A DNA stretch of 64,000 nucleotides from Terrihabitans soli (GTDB taxonomy: Bacteria; Pseudomonadota; Alphaproteobacteria; Rhizobiales; Methylopilaceae). A program made the position numbers and the translations under genes. Location: the NCBI RefSeq assembly GCF_014191545.1, contig NZ_AP023361.1, positions 2,694,501-2,758,500 on the forward strand, written 5' to 3'. Below the pieces are notes generated by a model. That model was given only the letters and a program-made list of their open reading frames with translations. It searched no databases and was not told the origin of the DNA. Of this stretch, positions 20,232 through 30,353 are shown in pieces; the first letter of the stretch is position 1, and the number at the start of each line of letters is the position of its first letter.

Positions 20232-20405
20232 TTATCGCAGCTTGTTCAATCGGCTACGCAGCCTGCCTGCCGCCCGGCGCAGTGCCCCGACCAGACGGTC
20301 GGCATGGCCTTCGAGTTCGAGACGTGTATTGCCGGTCAGGCGGCCGGTCGCCGCCTTCACACTGCCGCGGGCCTGCTGGACCGCACCCTTGACCCTTTGA
20401 GACAT
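20232..20405 (-). CDS. CsbD-like stress protein (57 aa)
   Basis: A 57-codon ORF starting MSQRVKGAVQQARGSVKAAT and containing GRLTGNTRLELEGHADRL, which matches the KGKxKEAxGKLTGxxxLExEGxxDxxxG pattern of the CsbD family, small general-stress proteins of unknown biochemical function. The tail is Arg-rich. The ATG is preceded by AAGGGAGG at 5-6 nt spacing, one of the best ribosome sites here. A near-consensus EcfG promoter lies directly upstream and a strong terminator downstream, so it looks like a single-gene stress unit. Confidence 0.8.
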   Translation of the reverse strand: MSQRVKGAVQQARGSVKAATGRLTGNTRLELEGHADRLVGALRRAAGRLRSRLNKLR

Positions 20406-20426
20406 GTTTTCCTCCCTTGAGGAACC

Positions 20427-20452
20427 AACGTCCCGACAGGCTCTCAGGTTCT
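20427..20452 (-). promoter_or_regulatory. candidate EcfG promoter of the csbD-like gene
   Basis: Minus strand: AGAAC (20452-20448), 17 nt, CGTT (20430-20427), 21 nt before the ATG at 20405. It differs from GGAAC-N17-CGTT only at the first base. The -35 element touches the stop codon of the SDR gene upstream. Confidence 0.5.
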
Positions 20453-21345
20453 CAGCGGCCCTCGCCGGAGACGAAGAGTGCGCGAAGCCCTTCCCGATAG
20501 GTCGGGAACTGGAAGTGAAGCCCGAGCTCTTCCTTGATGCGGGTGGGCGCGATGCGCTTGTTTTCGGACCAGAAGCTTTTCGCCATGTCCGACAGATTGG
20601 CCTCTTCGACCCGCATCATCGGCGGCGGGAAGACACCGAGAAGCCCTGCGGCGAAGGTGACGACATCCGAACTCGGCGCCGGCTCATCGTCCGCGACGTT
20701 AAAGACCGGCCCAGCTTGCGGATGGTCGATGGCCGCGGCCAGCACGGCGGCGATATCGTCGACATGGATGCGGTTGAACACCTGGCCGATCTTCGTCAGC
20801 CGCCGCGCTTCGCCCTTTTTGAGATCGACCAGCGCATTGCGCCCCGGCCCGTAAATGCCCGACAGGCGGAACACATGAACAGCGCGTCCCGGCTGCGCGA
20901 GATCGCGCCAGGCGGTCTCGGCTTCGGCGCGCCGTTTGGCGCGCGCGCTTTGCGGCATCACCGGCGTATCTTCATGCGTCCACGCGCCGCCGCGATCGCC
21001 ATAGACCGCCGTCGTCGACAGATAGCCGATCCAGCGCAGATTCTCGCTGTTCTTGAAAATGCCGCCGAGCGCGCTTAGCGCCGCATCGCCCCGTTCGTCC
21101 GGCGGTATGGACACAAGGACGTGGCTCGCCTCGCGCGCCGCCTTAAGCAGTTCCGGCTGGGCCGCGCCGTCAAACAGCAGCGACTCGACACGGCGTGTCT
21201 TCCGCGCCGCAAGCTTGTCGAGGCTGCGCGCGGTTCCGGCTATGCGCGCAAAACGCTCGCCGTAAAGTTCGACGAAGCGCTGCGCGCTGTAGCCCATGCC
21301 GAGCACGAGCAGAAAGGGATGGGTGTCAGAAGTCGAGGTCTGCAT
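20452..21345 (-). CDS. SDR-family NAD(P)-dependent epimerase/dehydratase-like protein
   Basis: Atypical extended SDR of 297 aa with a Rossmann start LLVLGMGYSAQRFVELY, GYLSTTAVYGDRGG (active-site Tyr region), FRLSGIYGPGRNALVDL and a C-terminal FNVADDEPAPSSDVV segment, as in the YeeZ-type NAD-dependent epimerases. The glycine motif is GMGYSAQR rather than GxxGxxG. The substrate is unknown. Its start lies 20 bp inside the end of the upstream GST gene on the same strand, so the two are probably co-translated. Confidence 0.8.
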   Translation of the reverse strand: MQTSTSDTHPFLLVLGMGYSAQRFVELYGERFARIAGTARSLDKLAARKTRRVESLLFDGAAQPELLKAAREASHVLVSIPPDERGDAALSALGGIFKNSENLRWIGYLSTTAVYGDRGGAWTHEDTPVMPQSARAKRRAEAETAWRDLAQPGRAVHVFRLSGIYGPGRNALVDLKKGEARRLTKIGQVFNRIHVDDIAAVLAAAIDHPQAGPVFNVADDEPAPSSDVVTFAAGLLGVFPPPMMRVEEANLSDMAKSFWSENKRIAPTRIKEELGLHFQFPTYREGLRALFVSGEGR

Positions 21346-22018
21346 AGGCGGCCGATGGCGGCATGCCGATGACGCGGTCGGCGATCAGCGTGCGGAAACT
21401 CGGCCGCGATTTGACGCGCGCATACCATTCGCGCGCCGTCTCGTCTTCGGTCCACGGAATATCGCCGAGATAGTCGACGACGGAAATATGCGCCGCCGCC
21501 ATGAGATCGGCATAGGTCATCGCATCGCCTGCGAGCCATTTCCGCTGGCGGATGAGATAGCCGATATATTGCAGGTGATATTTCACATTGTTCTTCGCGG
21601 CGCGGATCAGCGCCGGATCCGGCGCGCCGCCGCCCGACGTCGAAGGCATGAAGCGCTTGTAGATTTTCTCCTGCACCAGCGGCACCGAAACTTCTTCGGC
21701 GAATTTTTCCGCAAACCACGACATCAGGCGCCGCACCTCGACCCGTTTAGATGCGCTTTGGGGCAGAAGTCTGCGGTCACCGAGGCTTTCGCCCCGCGTC
21801 TCGTCGAGCCATTCGGCAATGATGATGGAGCCCGGAACGGCGGCAATTTGTTCGTCGGCGAGCACCGGCGTCGTCCCGGCCGGATTGAGCGTGAGGAAGC
21901 CTTCGCGGCGTTCCCACACTTTTTCCTCGATCAGATCGGCCTCAAGCCCCATCTCGGCGAGCACGAGACGGACAAAGCGCGAGAACGGGCAGAAGGGGTG
22001 ATGATACAGAATAGCCAT
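21326..22018 (-). CDS. fzlA: glutathione S-transferase-fold protein, probably FtsZ-binding FzlA
   Basis: 230 aa starting MAILYHHPFCPFSRFVRLVL: a thioredoxin-like N-domain followed by an alpha-helical GST C-domain (AEEVSVPLVQEKIYKRFMP) and ending AAYADLDF. The start, the C-terminal tail and the position next to uppP and an NDUFA9-like gene agree with FzlA, the alphaproteobacterial GST homologue that binds FtsZ filaments and is needed for division. A plain GST of unknown role is the alternative. I chose the ATG at 22018 because the conserved sequence begins there; the SD is weak and the frame continues 19 codons upstream. Confidence 0.65.
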   Translation of the reverse strand: MAILYHHPFCPFSRFVRLVLAEMGLEADLIEEKVWERREGFLTLNPAGTTPVLADEQIAAVPGSIIIAEWLDETRGESLGDRRLLPQSASKRVEVRRLMSWFAEKFAEEVSVPLVQEKIYKRFMPSTSGGGAPDPALIRAAKNNVKYHLQYIGYLIRQRKWLAGDAMTYADLMAAAHISVVDYLGDIPWTEDETAREWYARVKSRPSFRTLIADRVIGMPPSAAYADLDF

Positions 22019-22144
22019 AAGACGGCCTGATGACTTCCGCCGGTATAGGTGGGATGCGCCGTATGAGTGGCGCACAGGCGCGCCCCCGTATAGAACCCCG
22101 ACCCGGCCCCGGCAACAGATTCGGGGCCAGTCGGGGGACTACCT

Positions 22145-22951
22145 ATGGATCTGTTGCGGATACTCGACGCTCTCATTCTGGGCGTAGTCGAGGGAGCGAC
22201 CGAATTCATCCCCGTCTCTTCGACCGGCCATATTCTTCTGCTCGGTCATTTCCTCGGTTTCGAATCGACCGGCAAGACATTCGAAGTCCTGATCCAGCTC
22301 GGCGCGATCCTTGCGATCCTGACCGTCTACGCCGGCCGGCTGTGGAATATCGCGACGGCGCTGCCGACGGATCCTTCCGCGCGGCGCTTTGTGCTCGGCG
22401 TCCTCCTCGCCTTCCTGCCCGCGGCCGTGCTCGGCGCGCTGGCGCATGATTTCATCAAGACGGTTCTATTCGAGACGCCGCTGGTCGTGTGCATCGCACT
22501 GATCGTCGGCGGCTTTGCGCTGCTCGTCGTCGACCGCATGCAGATCAACATCCGCTTTGATGACGCGACGAAGTTTCCGCTCTCGACCTATTTTATCATC
22601 GGCCTCTTCCAGTGCCTTGCGCTCATTCCCGGCGTCTCGCGTTCGGGCTCGACGATTGCGGGCGCGCTTCTCCTCGGCGCCAGCAAGCGCGCGGCGGCGG
22701 AATTTTCGTTCTTCCTGGCAATGCCGACCATGGCCGGCGCGTTCGCGCTCGATCTTTACAAAAACCGCGACGTGCTCTCGGTGGACGATCTCGCCATCAC
22801 CGCCATCGGCTTCATCGCCGCTTTCATCACCGCGGTGATCGTCGTGCGCACGGTGCTCGATTATGTGTCGGCGCGCGGCTTTGCGCTGTTCGGCTGGTGG
22901 CGCATCCTGGTCGGCGGTGCGGGCCTGATCGGACTTGCGCTGGTGGGCTAA
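22145..22951 (+). CDS. uppP: undecaprenyl-diphosphatase (BacA/UppP)
   Basis: Integral membrane enzyme that dephosphorylates C55-PP to recycle the lipid carrier for peptidoglycan, giving bacitracin resistance. Both family signatures are present: [17 protein letters not shown] near the N-terminus and [17 protein letters not shown] in the middle. 268 aa with about eight hydrophobic segments, the usual length. It is divergent from the fzlA-like gene; a cell-wall recycling enzyme next to a division protein fits a cell-envelope locus. Confidence 0.96.
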   Translation: MDLLRILDALILGVVEGATEFIPVSSTGHILLLGHFLGFESTGKTFEVLIQLGAILAILTVYAGRLWNIATALPTDPSARRFVLGVLLAFLPAAVLGALAHDFIKTVLFETPLVVCIALIVGGFALLVVDRMQINIRFDDATKFPLSTYFIIGLFQCLALIPGVSRSGSTIAGALLLGASKRAAAEFSFFLAMPTMAGAFALDLYKNRDVLSVDDLAITAIGFIAAFITAVIVVRTVLDYVSARGFALFGWWRILVGGAGLIGLALVG

Positions 22952-23006
22952 CGGCGACGCAGCAGATGAACCTCGCTGTAGCGAGGGTTCACCAAAATCA
23001 AAAAAC

Positions 23007-23984
23007 TTACGTCGCGTGCATGTCCGTGAACTGGCCGGCCTTGCGGAAGCGGTAGAGATAGCTAGGCACAACCGTATCCATCGCCGTGCTGCGCACGCCG
23101 AGATTTTCCAGCACAAACCCGTTCTTCGCCGCAGTCTGCGAGACGACGCTGTCGCCCTTCAGGAGTTCGACCTGATCGGCCGTCAGAAGCGGTTTCGGCA
23201 GAAGCTGCAGGAACTGCGCCTGCAGCGCGGCAATCGGGAACGGCAGCGGCACGAGCAGGCGCTTGCGACCGGTCACTTCGAGTATGTACTCCATGATCTC
23301 GCGGAAACTCTGCACATCCGGCCCGCCGAGTTCATACGTGCCGCCGGCCTTCGCCCGGCCGCCGAGAACAGCCGCCACCGCATCGGCGACATCGCCGACA
23401 AAGATCGGCTGGAATTTCGTTGCACCGCCGCCGATCAGCGGCAGAACCGGCGACAGGCGGGCAAGCGCCGCAAAACGATTGAGGAACCGGTCCTCAGGTC
23501 CGAAGATAACGGACGGGCGCAGAATGACCGCATCCGGGAACGCTTTCAGAACCGCAGCCTCCCCCTCGACCTTGGTCCTGGCGTAGACCGATTTCGATTC
23601 GGCGCTGATGCCGAGCGCCGACATCTGCACGAGGGTTTTGACCCCGGCGGCCTTTGCGGCCTCGGCCACGCGGGCCGCACCGCCGACATGCACATCGTGA
23701 AAAGTCTGGCGCCCGCTCTCATAAGCGATGGCGACAAGGTTTATGACGGCGTCGGCCCCCTCGACCGCCGCTTCGACGGACGGCGTGTTGCGCACATTGG
23801 CCTGGACCGAGACAATCTGCCCGACCGAGCCGAGCGGCTGCAGGTGGAAGGCGAGATCGGGACGGCGGCAGGCATTGCGAACGCGCCAGCCCTGGGCTGC
23901 CAGGGCGCGGATGACATGGCGGCCGACAAAGCCTGAGCCTCCGAACACGGTGACGATCCGGTCCGAGACACCGACGGGAGCCAT
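23007..23984 (-). CDS. complex I NDUFA9-subunit-like NAD(P)-binding protein
   Basis: Rossmann protein of 325 aa with the dinucleotide motif VTVFGGSGFVGRHVIRAL (11-28), SALGISAESKSVYARTK and ILRPSVIFGPEDRFLNRFA, characteristic of the atypical SDR group related to the NDUFA9 accessory subunit of mitochondrial complex I. It is widespread in Alphaproteobacteria. It may assist quinone-linked redox or complex I assembly, but the bacterial role is unproven. The ATG at 23984 was chosen over a 45-codon upstream extension because GAAGAGG lies 6 nt before it. Confidence 0.85.
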   Translation of the reverse strand: MAPVGVSDRIVTVFGGSGFVGRHVIRALAAQGWRVRNACRRPDLAFHLQPLGSVGQIVSVQANVRNTPSVEAAVEGADAVINLVAIAYESGRQTFHDVHVGGAARVAEAAKAAGVKTLVQMSALGISAESKSVYARTKVEGEAAVLKAFPDAVILRPSVIFGPEDRFLNRFAALARLSPVLPLIGGGATKFQPIFVGDVADAVAAVLGGRAKAGGTYELGGPDVQSFREIMEYILEVTGRKRLLVPLPFPIAALQAQFLQLLPKPLLTADQVELLKGDSVVSQTAAKNGFVLENLGVRSTAMDTVVPSYLYRFRKAGQFTDMHAT

Positions 23985-24091
23985 TTTCGACCTCTTCAAA
24001 ACAGGCTGGAGGCGCCTAACTAAGGCAAGGCTTTCAACACGTCCAGCGCGCCGTTGACCGCAGGGGCTGGGCCCTCTATGACGGCGCCCGT

Positions 24092-24178
24092 GCCCAGGTG
24101 GCGGAATTGGTAGACGCACCAGCTTCAGGTGCTGGCGGCTTCACGGTCGTGAAGGTTCGAGTCCTTTCCTGGGCACCA
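24092..24178 (+). tRNA. tRNA-Leu (CAG)
   Basis: 87 nt with acceptor stem GCCCAGG/CCTGGGC (24092-24098 and 24168-24174), anticodon stem CCAGC/GCTGG and loop TTCAGGT giving anticodon CAG (24126-24128), a class II variable arm (GGCTTCACGGTCGTG region), T-loop GTTCGAGTC and an encoded CCA end. It reads CUG leucine codons, the most used in GC-rich genomes. Confidence 0.97.
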
Positions 24179-24271
24179 CTTTTCTAAAAGCTGATCGGTG
24201 ATCGCCGGCTCTGCGCACCAGAGCAGCGCGCGCGTTTCCTCGGCCGGCTTTCGCATCGAGACAAGCGCACC

Positions 24272-26068
24272 GTGTTTACCACCCTCCATCCATCCCTTGC
24301 CCGCGCGCTTGCAGAGCGCAGCTACACCGAGGCGACTGCGGTTCAGACGGCGGTGCTGACCGAAGACGCGGCGGGCCGCGATCTTCTGGTTTCGGCCCAA
24401 ACCGGTTCCGGCAAGACGGTGGCCTACGGCCTGGCTTTGGGTGAGACGTTACTCGGCCCGGCCGAACGGCTGGAGCCCGCCGCCGAACCCCTCGCCCTCA
24501 TCGTTGCGCCGACGCGTGAATTGGCGCTTCAGGTTCAGCGCGAGATCGAATGGTTGTATCGTCCTGCGGGTGCACGCGTCGTTTCCTGCGTCGGCGGCAT
24601 GGATCCGAAATCGGAACGCCGCAAGCTGCAGGCGGGCGTTCATATTGTTGTCGGTACACCGGGCCGCCTTCGCGACCATATCGAACGCGGCGGCCTTGAC
24701 GTTTCGAGGCTAAAAGCGGTCGTTCTCGACGAAGCGGACGAAATGCTCGACCTCGGTTTTCGCGAAGATCTCGAATTCATACTCGACACGACGCCGGGTG
24801 AGCGCCGCACGCTGCTGTTCTCCGCCACCATGCCGCGCGCTATCGCCGCCATGGCGCGCCGCTACCAGCGGGATGCCGCCCGCATCGAAGTACGCGGCAG
24901 CGATAGCGGACACGCCGATATCGAGTACCGCGCGGTACGCATCGTTCCCAATGAGACCGACCACGCCGTCGTCAATCTGCTGCGCTATTTCGATGCGCCC
25001 GGCACCCTCATCTTCTGCAACACGCGCAACGCCGTTCGCCATCTGCAAGCGACCTTGTCCGAGCGCGGATTTTCGGTCGTCGCGCTCTCCGGCGAGCTGA
25101 GCCAGAACGAGCGCAATCACGCGCTGCAAGCGTTGCGCGATGGCCGCGCCCGGGTCTGCGTCGCGACCGATGTCGCGGCGCGCGGCATCGATTTGCCAAG
25201 TCTTGGACTTGTCATTCACGCCGAACTTCCGAACGACCCGGAAGTGCTGCAGCATCGCAGCGGTCGCACGGGACGCGCGGGACGCAAAGGCACCAGTGTC
25301 CTGCTTGTGCCGCTATCGCGCCGCCGCAAGGCCGAAAGTCTTCTGGCTGCGGCGCGTGTTCAGCCGGTGTGGAGCGGTCCGCCCACGATCGAAGAAATCG
25401 CCAAGCTCGATCAGGAACGCCTGTTGCGCGATCCGCTTCTGCTCGAGGAAGCCACTGAGGACGACGCGGAAATGGCTGCGGCCCTTCTCGCCGCGCGCAC
25501 GCCCGAACAAATCGCCTCAGCGCTTGTGCGCGTATGGCGCTCGCATCTGCCCTCTCCGGAAGAGGTCTTCGATCCCGGCGAAGCGCGCAACAAGCGTGAA
25601 ATGCGCGATCGCGGCCCGAACGAAAATGGCCCGAACGAACGCGGCGGGGCACAGGACACACGCCCGTCGCGCGAGGCCTTCGCGGGCAGCGCTTGGTTTC
25701 ATATGGCGATCGGACGTCGCGACAATGCCGATCCGAAATGGCTGCTGCCATTGATCTGCCGCCGCGGCAATGTCACCCGCCAGGACATCGGCGCCATCCG
25801 CATCTTCGACCGCGAAACGAAGTTTGAAGTATCCGCCGCCGCTGCCGCGCGCTTTGCGCACGCCGTCCGCAAGTCCGACGGCGATATAGATATCCAGCCG
25901 CTCGCAGATAAAAGCGCGTCTGCCCCGGCGCCTTCTCATGCTCCGCATCGCAAACCGGGTAAGCGACAGCGGCCCGACGGCGATCATCGACCGCCGCGCA
26001 AAGACGCCGCGGTGAAGGACAACGCCAAAAAGAAGAAGTGGAAGAAGAAGCGCGACCGTCCTGCCTAG
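24272..26068 (+). CDS. DEAD-box RNA helicase with DbpA-type RNA-binding domain
   Basis: 598 aa. Helicase motifs in order: AQTGSGKT (42-49), PTREL, GG, TPGRL, DEAD (153-156), SAT (184-186), and in the second RecA domain ATDVAARGIDLP and HRSGRTGRAGR. A DbpA-type RNA-binding region lies at about 465-530 (WFHMAIGRRDNADPKWLLP, DIGAIRIFD). The C-terminal ~60 residues are disordered and very basic, ending in Lys/Arg runs. The architecture is that of CsdA/DeaD-like helicases in ribosome assembly or RNA decay. The start is a GTG, 93 bp after tRNA-Leu, without a clear SD. Confidence 0.9.
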   Translation: MFTTLHPSLARALAERSYTEATAVQTAVLTEDAAGRDLLVSAQTGSGKTVAYGLALGETLLGPAERLEPAAEPLALIVAPTRELALQVQREIEWLYRPAGARVVSCVGGMDPKSERRKLQAGVHIVVGTPGRLRDHIERGGLDVSRLKAVVLDEADEMLDLGFREDLEFILDTTPGERRTLLFSATMPRAIAAMARRYQRDAARIEVRGSDSGHADIEYRAVRIVPNETDHAVVNLLRYFDAPGTLIFCNTRNAVRHLQATLSERGFSVVALSGELSQNERNHALQALRDGRARVCVATDVAARGIDLPSLGLVIHAELPNDPEVLQHRSGRTGRAGRKGTSVLLVPLSRRRKAESLLAAARVQPVWSGPPTIEEIAKLDQERLLRDPLLLEEATEDDAEMAAALLAARTPEQIASALVRVWRSHLPSPEEVFDPGEARNKREMRDRGPNENGPNERGGAQDTRPSREAFAGSAWFHMAIGRRDNADPKWLLPLICRRGNVTRQDIGAIRIFDRETKFEVSAAAAARFAHAVRKSDGDIDIQPLADKSASAPAPSHAPHRKPGKRQRPDGDHRPPRKDAAVKDNAKKKKWKKKRDRPA

Positions 26069-26144
26069 TCGGTCTCAGTCTCCAAAGTCCTTCCGCGCGT
26101 CCTGCCATAGATAAGGACAATGTTGCCGTCCGAGATTTCGCCCC

Positions 26145-27425
26145 TCACCTCACCGCATGCGTCTTGGCGTAAAGCCCGAATGCCGCGATGACGCCGTAGC
26201 AGATCACCGGAACGATGAGCGCCGCGGCAATTGTCGAAGCATCGGCGACGGTGCCGGTGATGAGCGGCACGATGGCGCCGCCGACAATCGCCATGCAGAG
26301 CAGGCCTGAGCCTTCCGGCGTCTTTTCGCCGAGACCGTCGAGGCCGAGCGAGAAGATGGTCGGGAACATGATCGAATTGCAAAGGCCGACACCGATCAGC
26401 GCGTAACCGGAAATATGACCGGTCGTCGCCATCGAGATCAGAACGAGCGCGGCTGCACCGCAGGCGAAGATCGCCAGCAGAAGGCCGGGCGCGACAACGC
26501 GCAGGAGATACGAACCGACGAAGCGGCCGACCATCGCGCCGCCCCAGTAGAAGGCAATGAGTTCGCCCGCCGTCTGCGCGGAGACGCCGAGCACCGCCGG
26601 CTGTTCGAGATAGTTGACCATGACGCTGCCGATCGACACTTCCGCGCCGACATAAGTGAAAATGCCGATGCAGCCGAAGAGAACGCGCGGACGCTTCAGA
26701 AGATTGATCGAATCCCAGAAGCCGTATTCATCCGGCTTTGCGCTCGGCACCGCGTTGCGCTGCCACCAGAAGATCGCGGCGATGATGAGCAGCACAGCAG
26801 CAATTGCGACATAGATCGTGCCGATGACCTGCCCTTCCGCCGCGCGGAGCGCCGGAAGCTGATCGGCCGGAACAGTCGCGGGATCGATGGCGGCGGCGGT
26901 GCCGAGCAGAAGCTGGGCGCCGATAAACGGCCAGATCGTCGTGCCAAGCGAGTTGAAGGCCTGCGCAAAGGTGAGACGTGAGCTCGCGGTGTTCGGATCG
27001 CCGAGACCCGCAATCAGCGGATTGGCCGCGACCTGCAAAATGGTGATGCCGCCGGCAAGCACGAAGAGCGCAACGAGCAACGGCCAGTAAAAGCCGGAAT
27101 TGGCGGCCGGCCAGAACAGCAGCGCGCCCGCTGCCATGACAACAAGCCCCGCGACAAGGCCCTTCAGATAGCCGATGCGCGCGATCAGTGTACCCGCGGG
27201 GATGGAGACGAAGAGATAGGCCATGAAGAAGGCAAACTGCGTCAGCATCACTTCCGCATAAGTGAGCGAGAACAGCGCCTTGAGTTTGGGGATCAGAATG
27301 TCGTTGAGGCTGGTGGCCCCGCCCCACATGAAGAAGAGGCCGACAATGAGCGCGACAAGGGCGGGCGCCGCCACCGATGCACCCGTCGACTTTTTCGCCG
27401 CTTTTGCTTTTGCGCTTTTGGCCAT
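26145..27425 (-). CDS. gluP: FHS-family sugar:proton symporter (glucose/galactose transporter type)
   Basis: 426-aa MFS transporter with about 12 membrane segments. A basic Lys/Ala-rich cytoplasmic N-terminus precedes LVALIVGLFFMWGGATSLND, the signature of the FucP/GluP (FHS) group; QVAANPLIAGLGDP and RLTFAQAFNSLGTTIWPFIG are further family marks. Brucella GluP carries glucose and galactose and E. coli FucP carries fucose; specificity cannot be settled from sequence. It is divergent from the M3 peptidase gene, 103 bp apart. Confidence 0.85.
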   Translation of the reverse strand: MAKSAKAKAAKKSTGASVAAPALVALIVGLFFMWGGATSLNDILIPKLKALFSLTYAEVMLTQFAFFMAYLFVSIPAGTLIARIGYLKGLVAGLVVMAAGALLFWPAANSGFYWPLLVALFVLAGGITILQVAANPLIAGLGDPNTASSRLTFAQAFNSLGTTIWPFIGAQLLLGTAAAIDPATVPADQLPALRAAEGQVIGTIYVAIAAVLLIIAAIFWWQRNAVPSAKPDEYGFWDSINLLKRPRVLFGCIGIFTYVGAEVSIGSVMVNYLEQPAVLGVSAQTAGELIAFYWGGAMVGRFVGSYLLRVVAPGLLLAIFACGAAALVLISMATTGHISGYALIGVGLCNSIMFPTIFSLGLDGLGEKTPEGSGLLCMAIVGGAIVPLITGTVADASTIAAALIVPVICYGVIAAFGLYAKTHAVR

Positions 27426-27528
27426 AACCGCCTCCCGGAAAACTTAGTTGGCGGCGAGGCTAAACCGCCCCGGAGGCATGTCAAACTATCCCGAGGCATT
27501 ATATGAGGGGAAATCCCCCGGAGTTCCG

Positions 27529-29595
27529 ATGCAAGATCAGACCAACCCCCTTCTTTCCGCTTGGACTGCCCCTTTTGGGACGCCGCCTTTTGAACAGATC
27601 AAATCTGAGCATTACCGCCCTGCCTATGAGGCGGCGCTCGCGGAGCATGTGAAGGAGATCGATGCCATCGCAGGTTCAAGCGAGGCGCCGAGTTTTGCCA
27701 ATACGATCGAGGCCATGGAAAAAGGCGGCACGCTGCTCGAACGGGTATCCGGCGTGTTCGACAATCTCGCCGGCTCCCATACGAGCGATGCCATCGAGGA
27801 GATCGAGCGCGAGCTTGCGCCGGTCATCGCGCGCCATTTCAGCGCGATCTCGCTCAATGAAAAACTCTTCCAGCGTGTCAAAGCCGTCTACGATGCGCGC
27901 GAGACGCTGCAGCTGACGCCCGAACAAAAGCGCGTGCTGGAGCGCTATTACACAAACTTCGTGCGCTCGGGCGGCGGCCTGCCCGACGCGAAGAAAACGC
28001 GCCTCGGCGACATCAACGAACGTCTTGCAACGCTGTCCACCCAGTTCGGCCAGAACGTTCTGGCCGACGAACGCGAATGGAAGCTCGTGCTGGAGGCCCC
28101 CGAGGACCTTGCGGGCCTGACCGAGGCGGATATCGAAGCCGCGGCAAAGGCCGCGGAGGACCGCGATCTTCCCGGCAAGCATGTGATCACGCTGTCGCGC
28201 TCTTCGATTGATCCCTTCCTGCAGAATTCGACGCGGCGCGATCTGCGCGAAAAGGCCTTTGCGGCCTGGACCGCGCGCGGCGAACATGCGGGCGGCAGCG
28301 ATAACCGTCCGCTGGTCGCCGAGATGATTGAGCTGCGCGCCGAACGCGCAAAGCTTCTGGGCTTTGAGACCTTCGCGCATTTCAAGCTCGACGATGTCAT
28401 GGCGAAAACGCCGGACGCCGTGCGCTCTTTGCTCGAAAAGGTCTGGATACCCGCCAAAGCGCGGGCGCATCAGGAACTGACCGATCTTCAGACGCTCGCC
28501 GCCGAACGCGGCGACAATATCGAGATCGCACCCTGGGACTGGCGCTTTTATACCGAGAAGGTCCGCGCCGCGCGCTTTTCCATCGACGATGAGGAAGTGA
28601 AGCCCTATTTCCAGCTCGACCTCATGATCGAAGCGGCGTTCGATTGCGCAACGCGCCTGTTCGGTCTCACCTTCAGCGAGCGCACGGACATCCCGATCTA
28701 TCATCCGGATGTCCGCACCTGGGAAGTCAAAGACGCATCCGGGAAACATATCGGCATTTTCCTCGGCGATTATTTTGCACGGTCCTCCAAGCATTCCGGC
28801 GCCTGGATGTCGGCCTTCCGCAGCCAGGAAAAGCTGCGCGCCGATATCCGCCCCATCATCGTCAATGTGATGAACTTCTCGAAGCCGCCGGAAGGCAAGC
28901 CGGCGCTTCTGACCATGGACGATGCACGCACGCTCTTCCATGAATTCGGCCATGGCCTGCACGGCCTCCTCTCGGACGTGACCTATCCGCTGATTTCCGG
29001 CACGAGCGTCGCGCGCGATTTCGTCGAACTGCCATCGCAGCTTTACGAACACTGGCTCGAAGAACCGGAAGTTCTGCGCCGCTTTGCGGTGCATGCGGCG
29101 ACGGGCAAACCCATTCCGGAATCCCTGCTCGACAAGCTTCTCGCCGCACGGCGCTTCTCACAGGGCTTTGCGACAGTCGAATACACATCCTCCGCGCTGG
29201 TCGACCTTGAGTTTCATCTGCTGAAGGATGCGAAGGGCCTCGACCCGATCCGGTTCGAGAAGGATGTGCTCGCGCGCATCGGCATGCCGAAGGAGATCAC
29301 CATGCGGCACAGGACGCCGCATTTTCAGCACATCTTCTCCGGCGGATATTCGGCCGGTTACTATTCATATCTCTGGTCGGAAGTGCTCGATGCGGATGCG
29401 TTCGCGGCCTTCAAGGAAAAGGGCGACATCTTCGACAAGGAGACCGCGAAAAAGCTGCGCGACTTCATCTATGCCGCGGGTGGCAGGCAGGATCCGCACG
29501 AGGCCTATCGCGCTTTCCGCGGCCACGATCCGTCGCCCGAAGCTCTCTTGAAAAAGCGCGGCCTCGACACCGCGCTGACGGACGCGGAAGTTTAG
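27529..29595 (+). CDS. M3-family zinc metallopeptidase (peptidyl-dipeptidase Dcp / oligopeptidase A type)
   Basis: 688 aa starting [12 protein letters not shown]. The M3 zinc motif [10 protein letters not shown] is at about 470-479 (HExxH with H471, E472, H475), followed by [20 protein letters not shown], which supplies the third zinc ligand. It degrades short peptides in the cytoplasm; Dcp removes C-terminal dipeptides, and I cannot separate Dcp from OpdA firmly. I chose the ATG at 27529 because CGGAG lies 6 nt upstream; the frame runs 27 codons further. The stop codon overlaps the stop of the convergent ABC permease gene (TTAG at 29592-29595). Confidence 0.9.
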   Translation: MQDQTNPLLSAWTAPFGTPPFEQIKSEHYRPAYEAALAEHVKEIDAIAGSSEAPSFANTIEAMEKGGTLLERVSGVFDNLAGSHTSDAIEEIERELAPVIARHFSAISLNEKLFQRVKAVYDARETLQLTPEQKRVLERYYTNFVRSGGGLPDAKKTRLGDINERLATLSTQFGQNVLADEREWKLVLEAPEDLAGLTEADIEAAAKAAEDRDLPGKHVITLSRSSIDPFLQNSTRRDLREKAFAAWTARGEHAGGSDNRPLVAEMIELRAERAKLLGFETFAHFKLDDVMAKTPDAVRSLLEKVWIPAKARAHQELTDLQTLAAERGDNIEIAPWDWRFYTEKVRAARFSIDDEEVKPYFQLDLMIEAAFDCATRLFGLTFSERTDIPIYHPDVRTWEVKDASGKHIGIFLGDYFARSSKHSGAWMSAFRSQEKLRADIRPIIVNVMNFSKPPEGKPALLTMDDARTLFHEFGHGLHGLLSDVTYPLISGTSVARDFVELPSQLYEHWLEEPEVLRRFAVHAATGKPIPESLLDKLLAARRFSQGFATVEYTSSALVDLEFHLLKDAKGLDPIRFEKDVLARIGMPKEITMRHRTPHFQHIFSGGYSAGYYSYLWSEVLDADAFAAFKEKGDIFDKETAKKLRDFIYAAGGRQDPHEAYRAFRGHDPSPEALLKKRGLDTALTDAEV

Positions 29596-30353
29596 TTCTT
29601 CAGCCGGTAGCCGGTGCGGAAGATCCAGGTGACGAAGCCGATGCAGATGGCGAGGAACACGCCCGTCATCGCAAGGCTGATGCCGACATGGACATCGGAC
29701 GTGCCGAAGAAGCTCCAGCGGAAACCGTTGATCAGATAGACGACGGGGTTGAACAGGCTGACCGCCCGCCAGAAGGGGGGCAGCATGTCGATCGAATAGA
29801 AACTGCCGCCGAGGAATGTCAAAGGCGTTACCACAAGCAGCGGAATGAATTGCAGCTTCTCGAAGCCGTCGGCCCACACGCCGATGACGAAGCCGAACAG
29901 CGCGAAGGTGATCGAGGTCAGAACGAGGAAGAGGATCATCACCAGCGGATGCTCGATCGAAAAATCGACGAACGCCCAGGCAGTCGCGAGCGTGATCAGT
30001 CCGATGATGATCGATTTCGTCGCCGCTGCGCCGACATAGCCCGCGACGATCTCAAAGGCCGAGACCGGCGCCGAGAGAATTTCGTAAATCGTGCCGGTGA
30101 ATTTCGGGAAATAGATACCGAAGCTGGCGTTCGAAATTGAGGTCGTCAGCAGCGTCAGCATGATGAGGCCGGGCACGATGAACGCGCCATAGGCAACGCC
30201 GCCCATCTCCGCCATATGCGCGCCGATGGCGGCGCCGAAGACGACGAAATAGAGCGAGGTCGAAATCACCGGCGAGACGATGGACTGCCAGAGCGTGCGG
30301 AAGGCGCGCGCCATCTCGAATTTATAGATCGCGCGGATGGCGTAGATGTTCAT
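29592..30353 (-). CDS. ABC-2 type transporter permease (NodJ-like)
   Basis: 253 aa with six predicted membrane spans, of the ABC-2 superfamily. [20 protein letters not shown] and [20 protein letters not shown]-type segments (here [18 protein letters not shown]) are typical of NodJ and related exporter permeases. It overlaps the ATPase gene by 4 bp (ATGA), so the two form one exporter. There are no nod genes nearby, so a lipo-oligosaccharide role is not implied; drug, polysaccharide or lipid export are possible. Confidence 0.88.
   Translation of the reverse strand: MNIYAIRAIYKFEMARAFRTLWQSIVSPVISTSLYFVVFGAAIGAHMAEMGGVAYGAFIVPGLIMLTLLTTSISNASFGIYFPKFTGTIYEILSAPVSAFEIVAGYVGAAATKSIIIGLITLATAWAFVDFSIEHPLVMILFLVLTSITFALFGFVIGVWADGFEKLQFIPLLVVTPLTFLGGSFYSIDMLPPFWRAVSLFNPVVYLINGFRWSFFGTSDVHVGISLAMTGVFLAICIGFVTWIFRTGYRLKN

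Noticed and set aside
27676-29094. A 472-codon frame on the minus strand opposite the M3 peptidase
   Set aside because: The plus strand carries HEFGH and other M3 motifs; the opposite frame has no family features and no SD.
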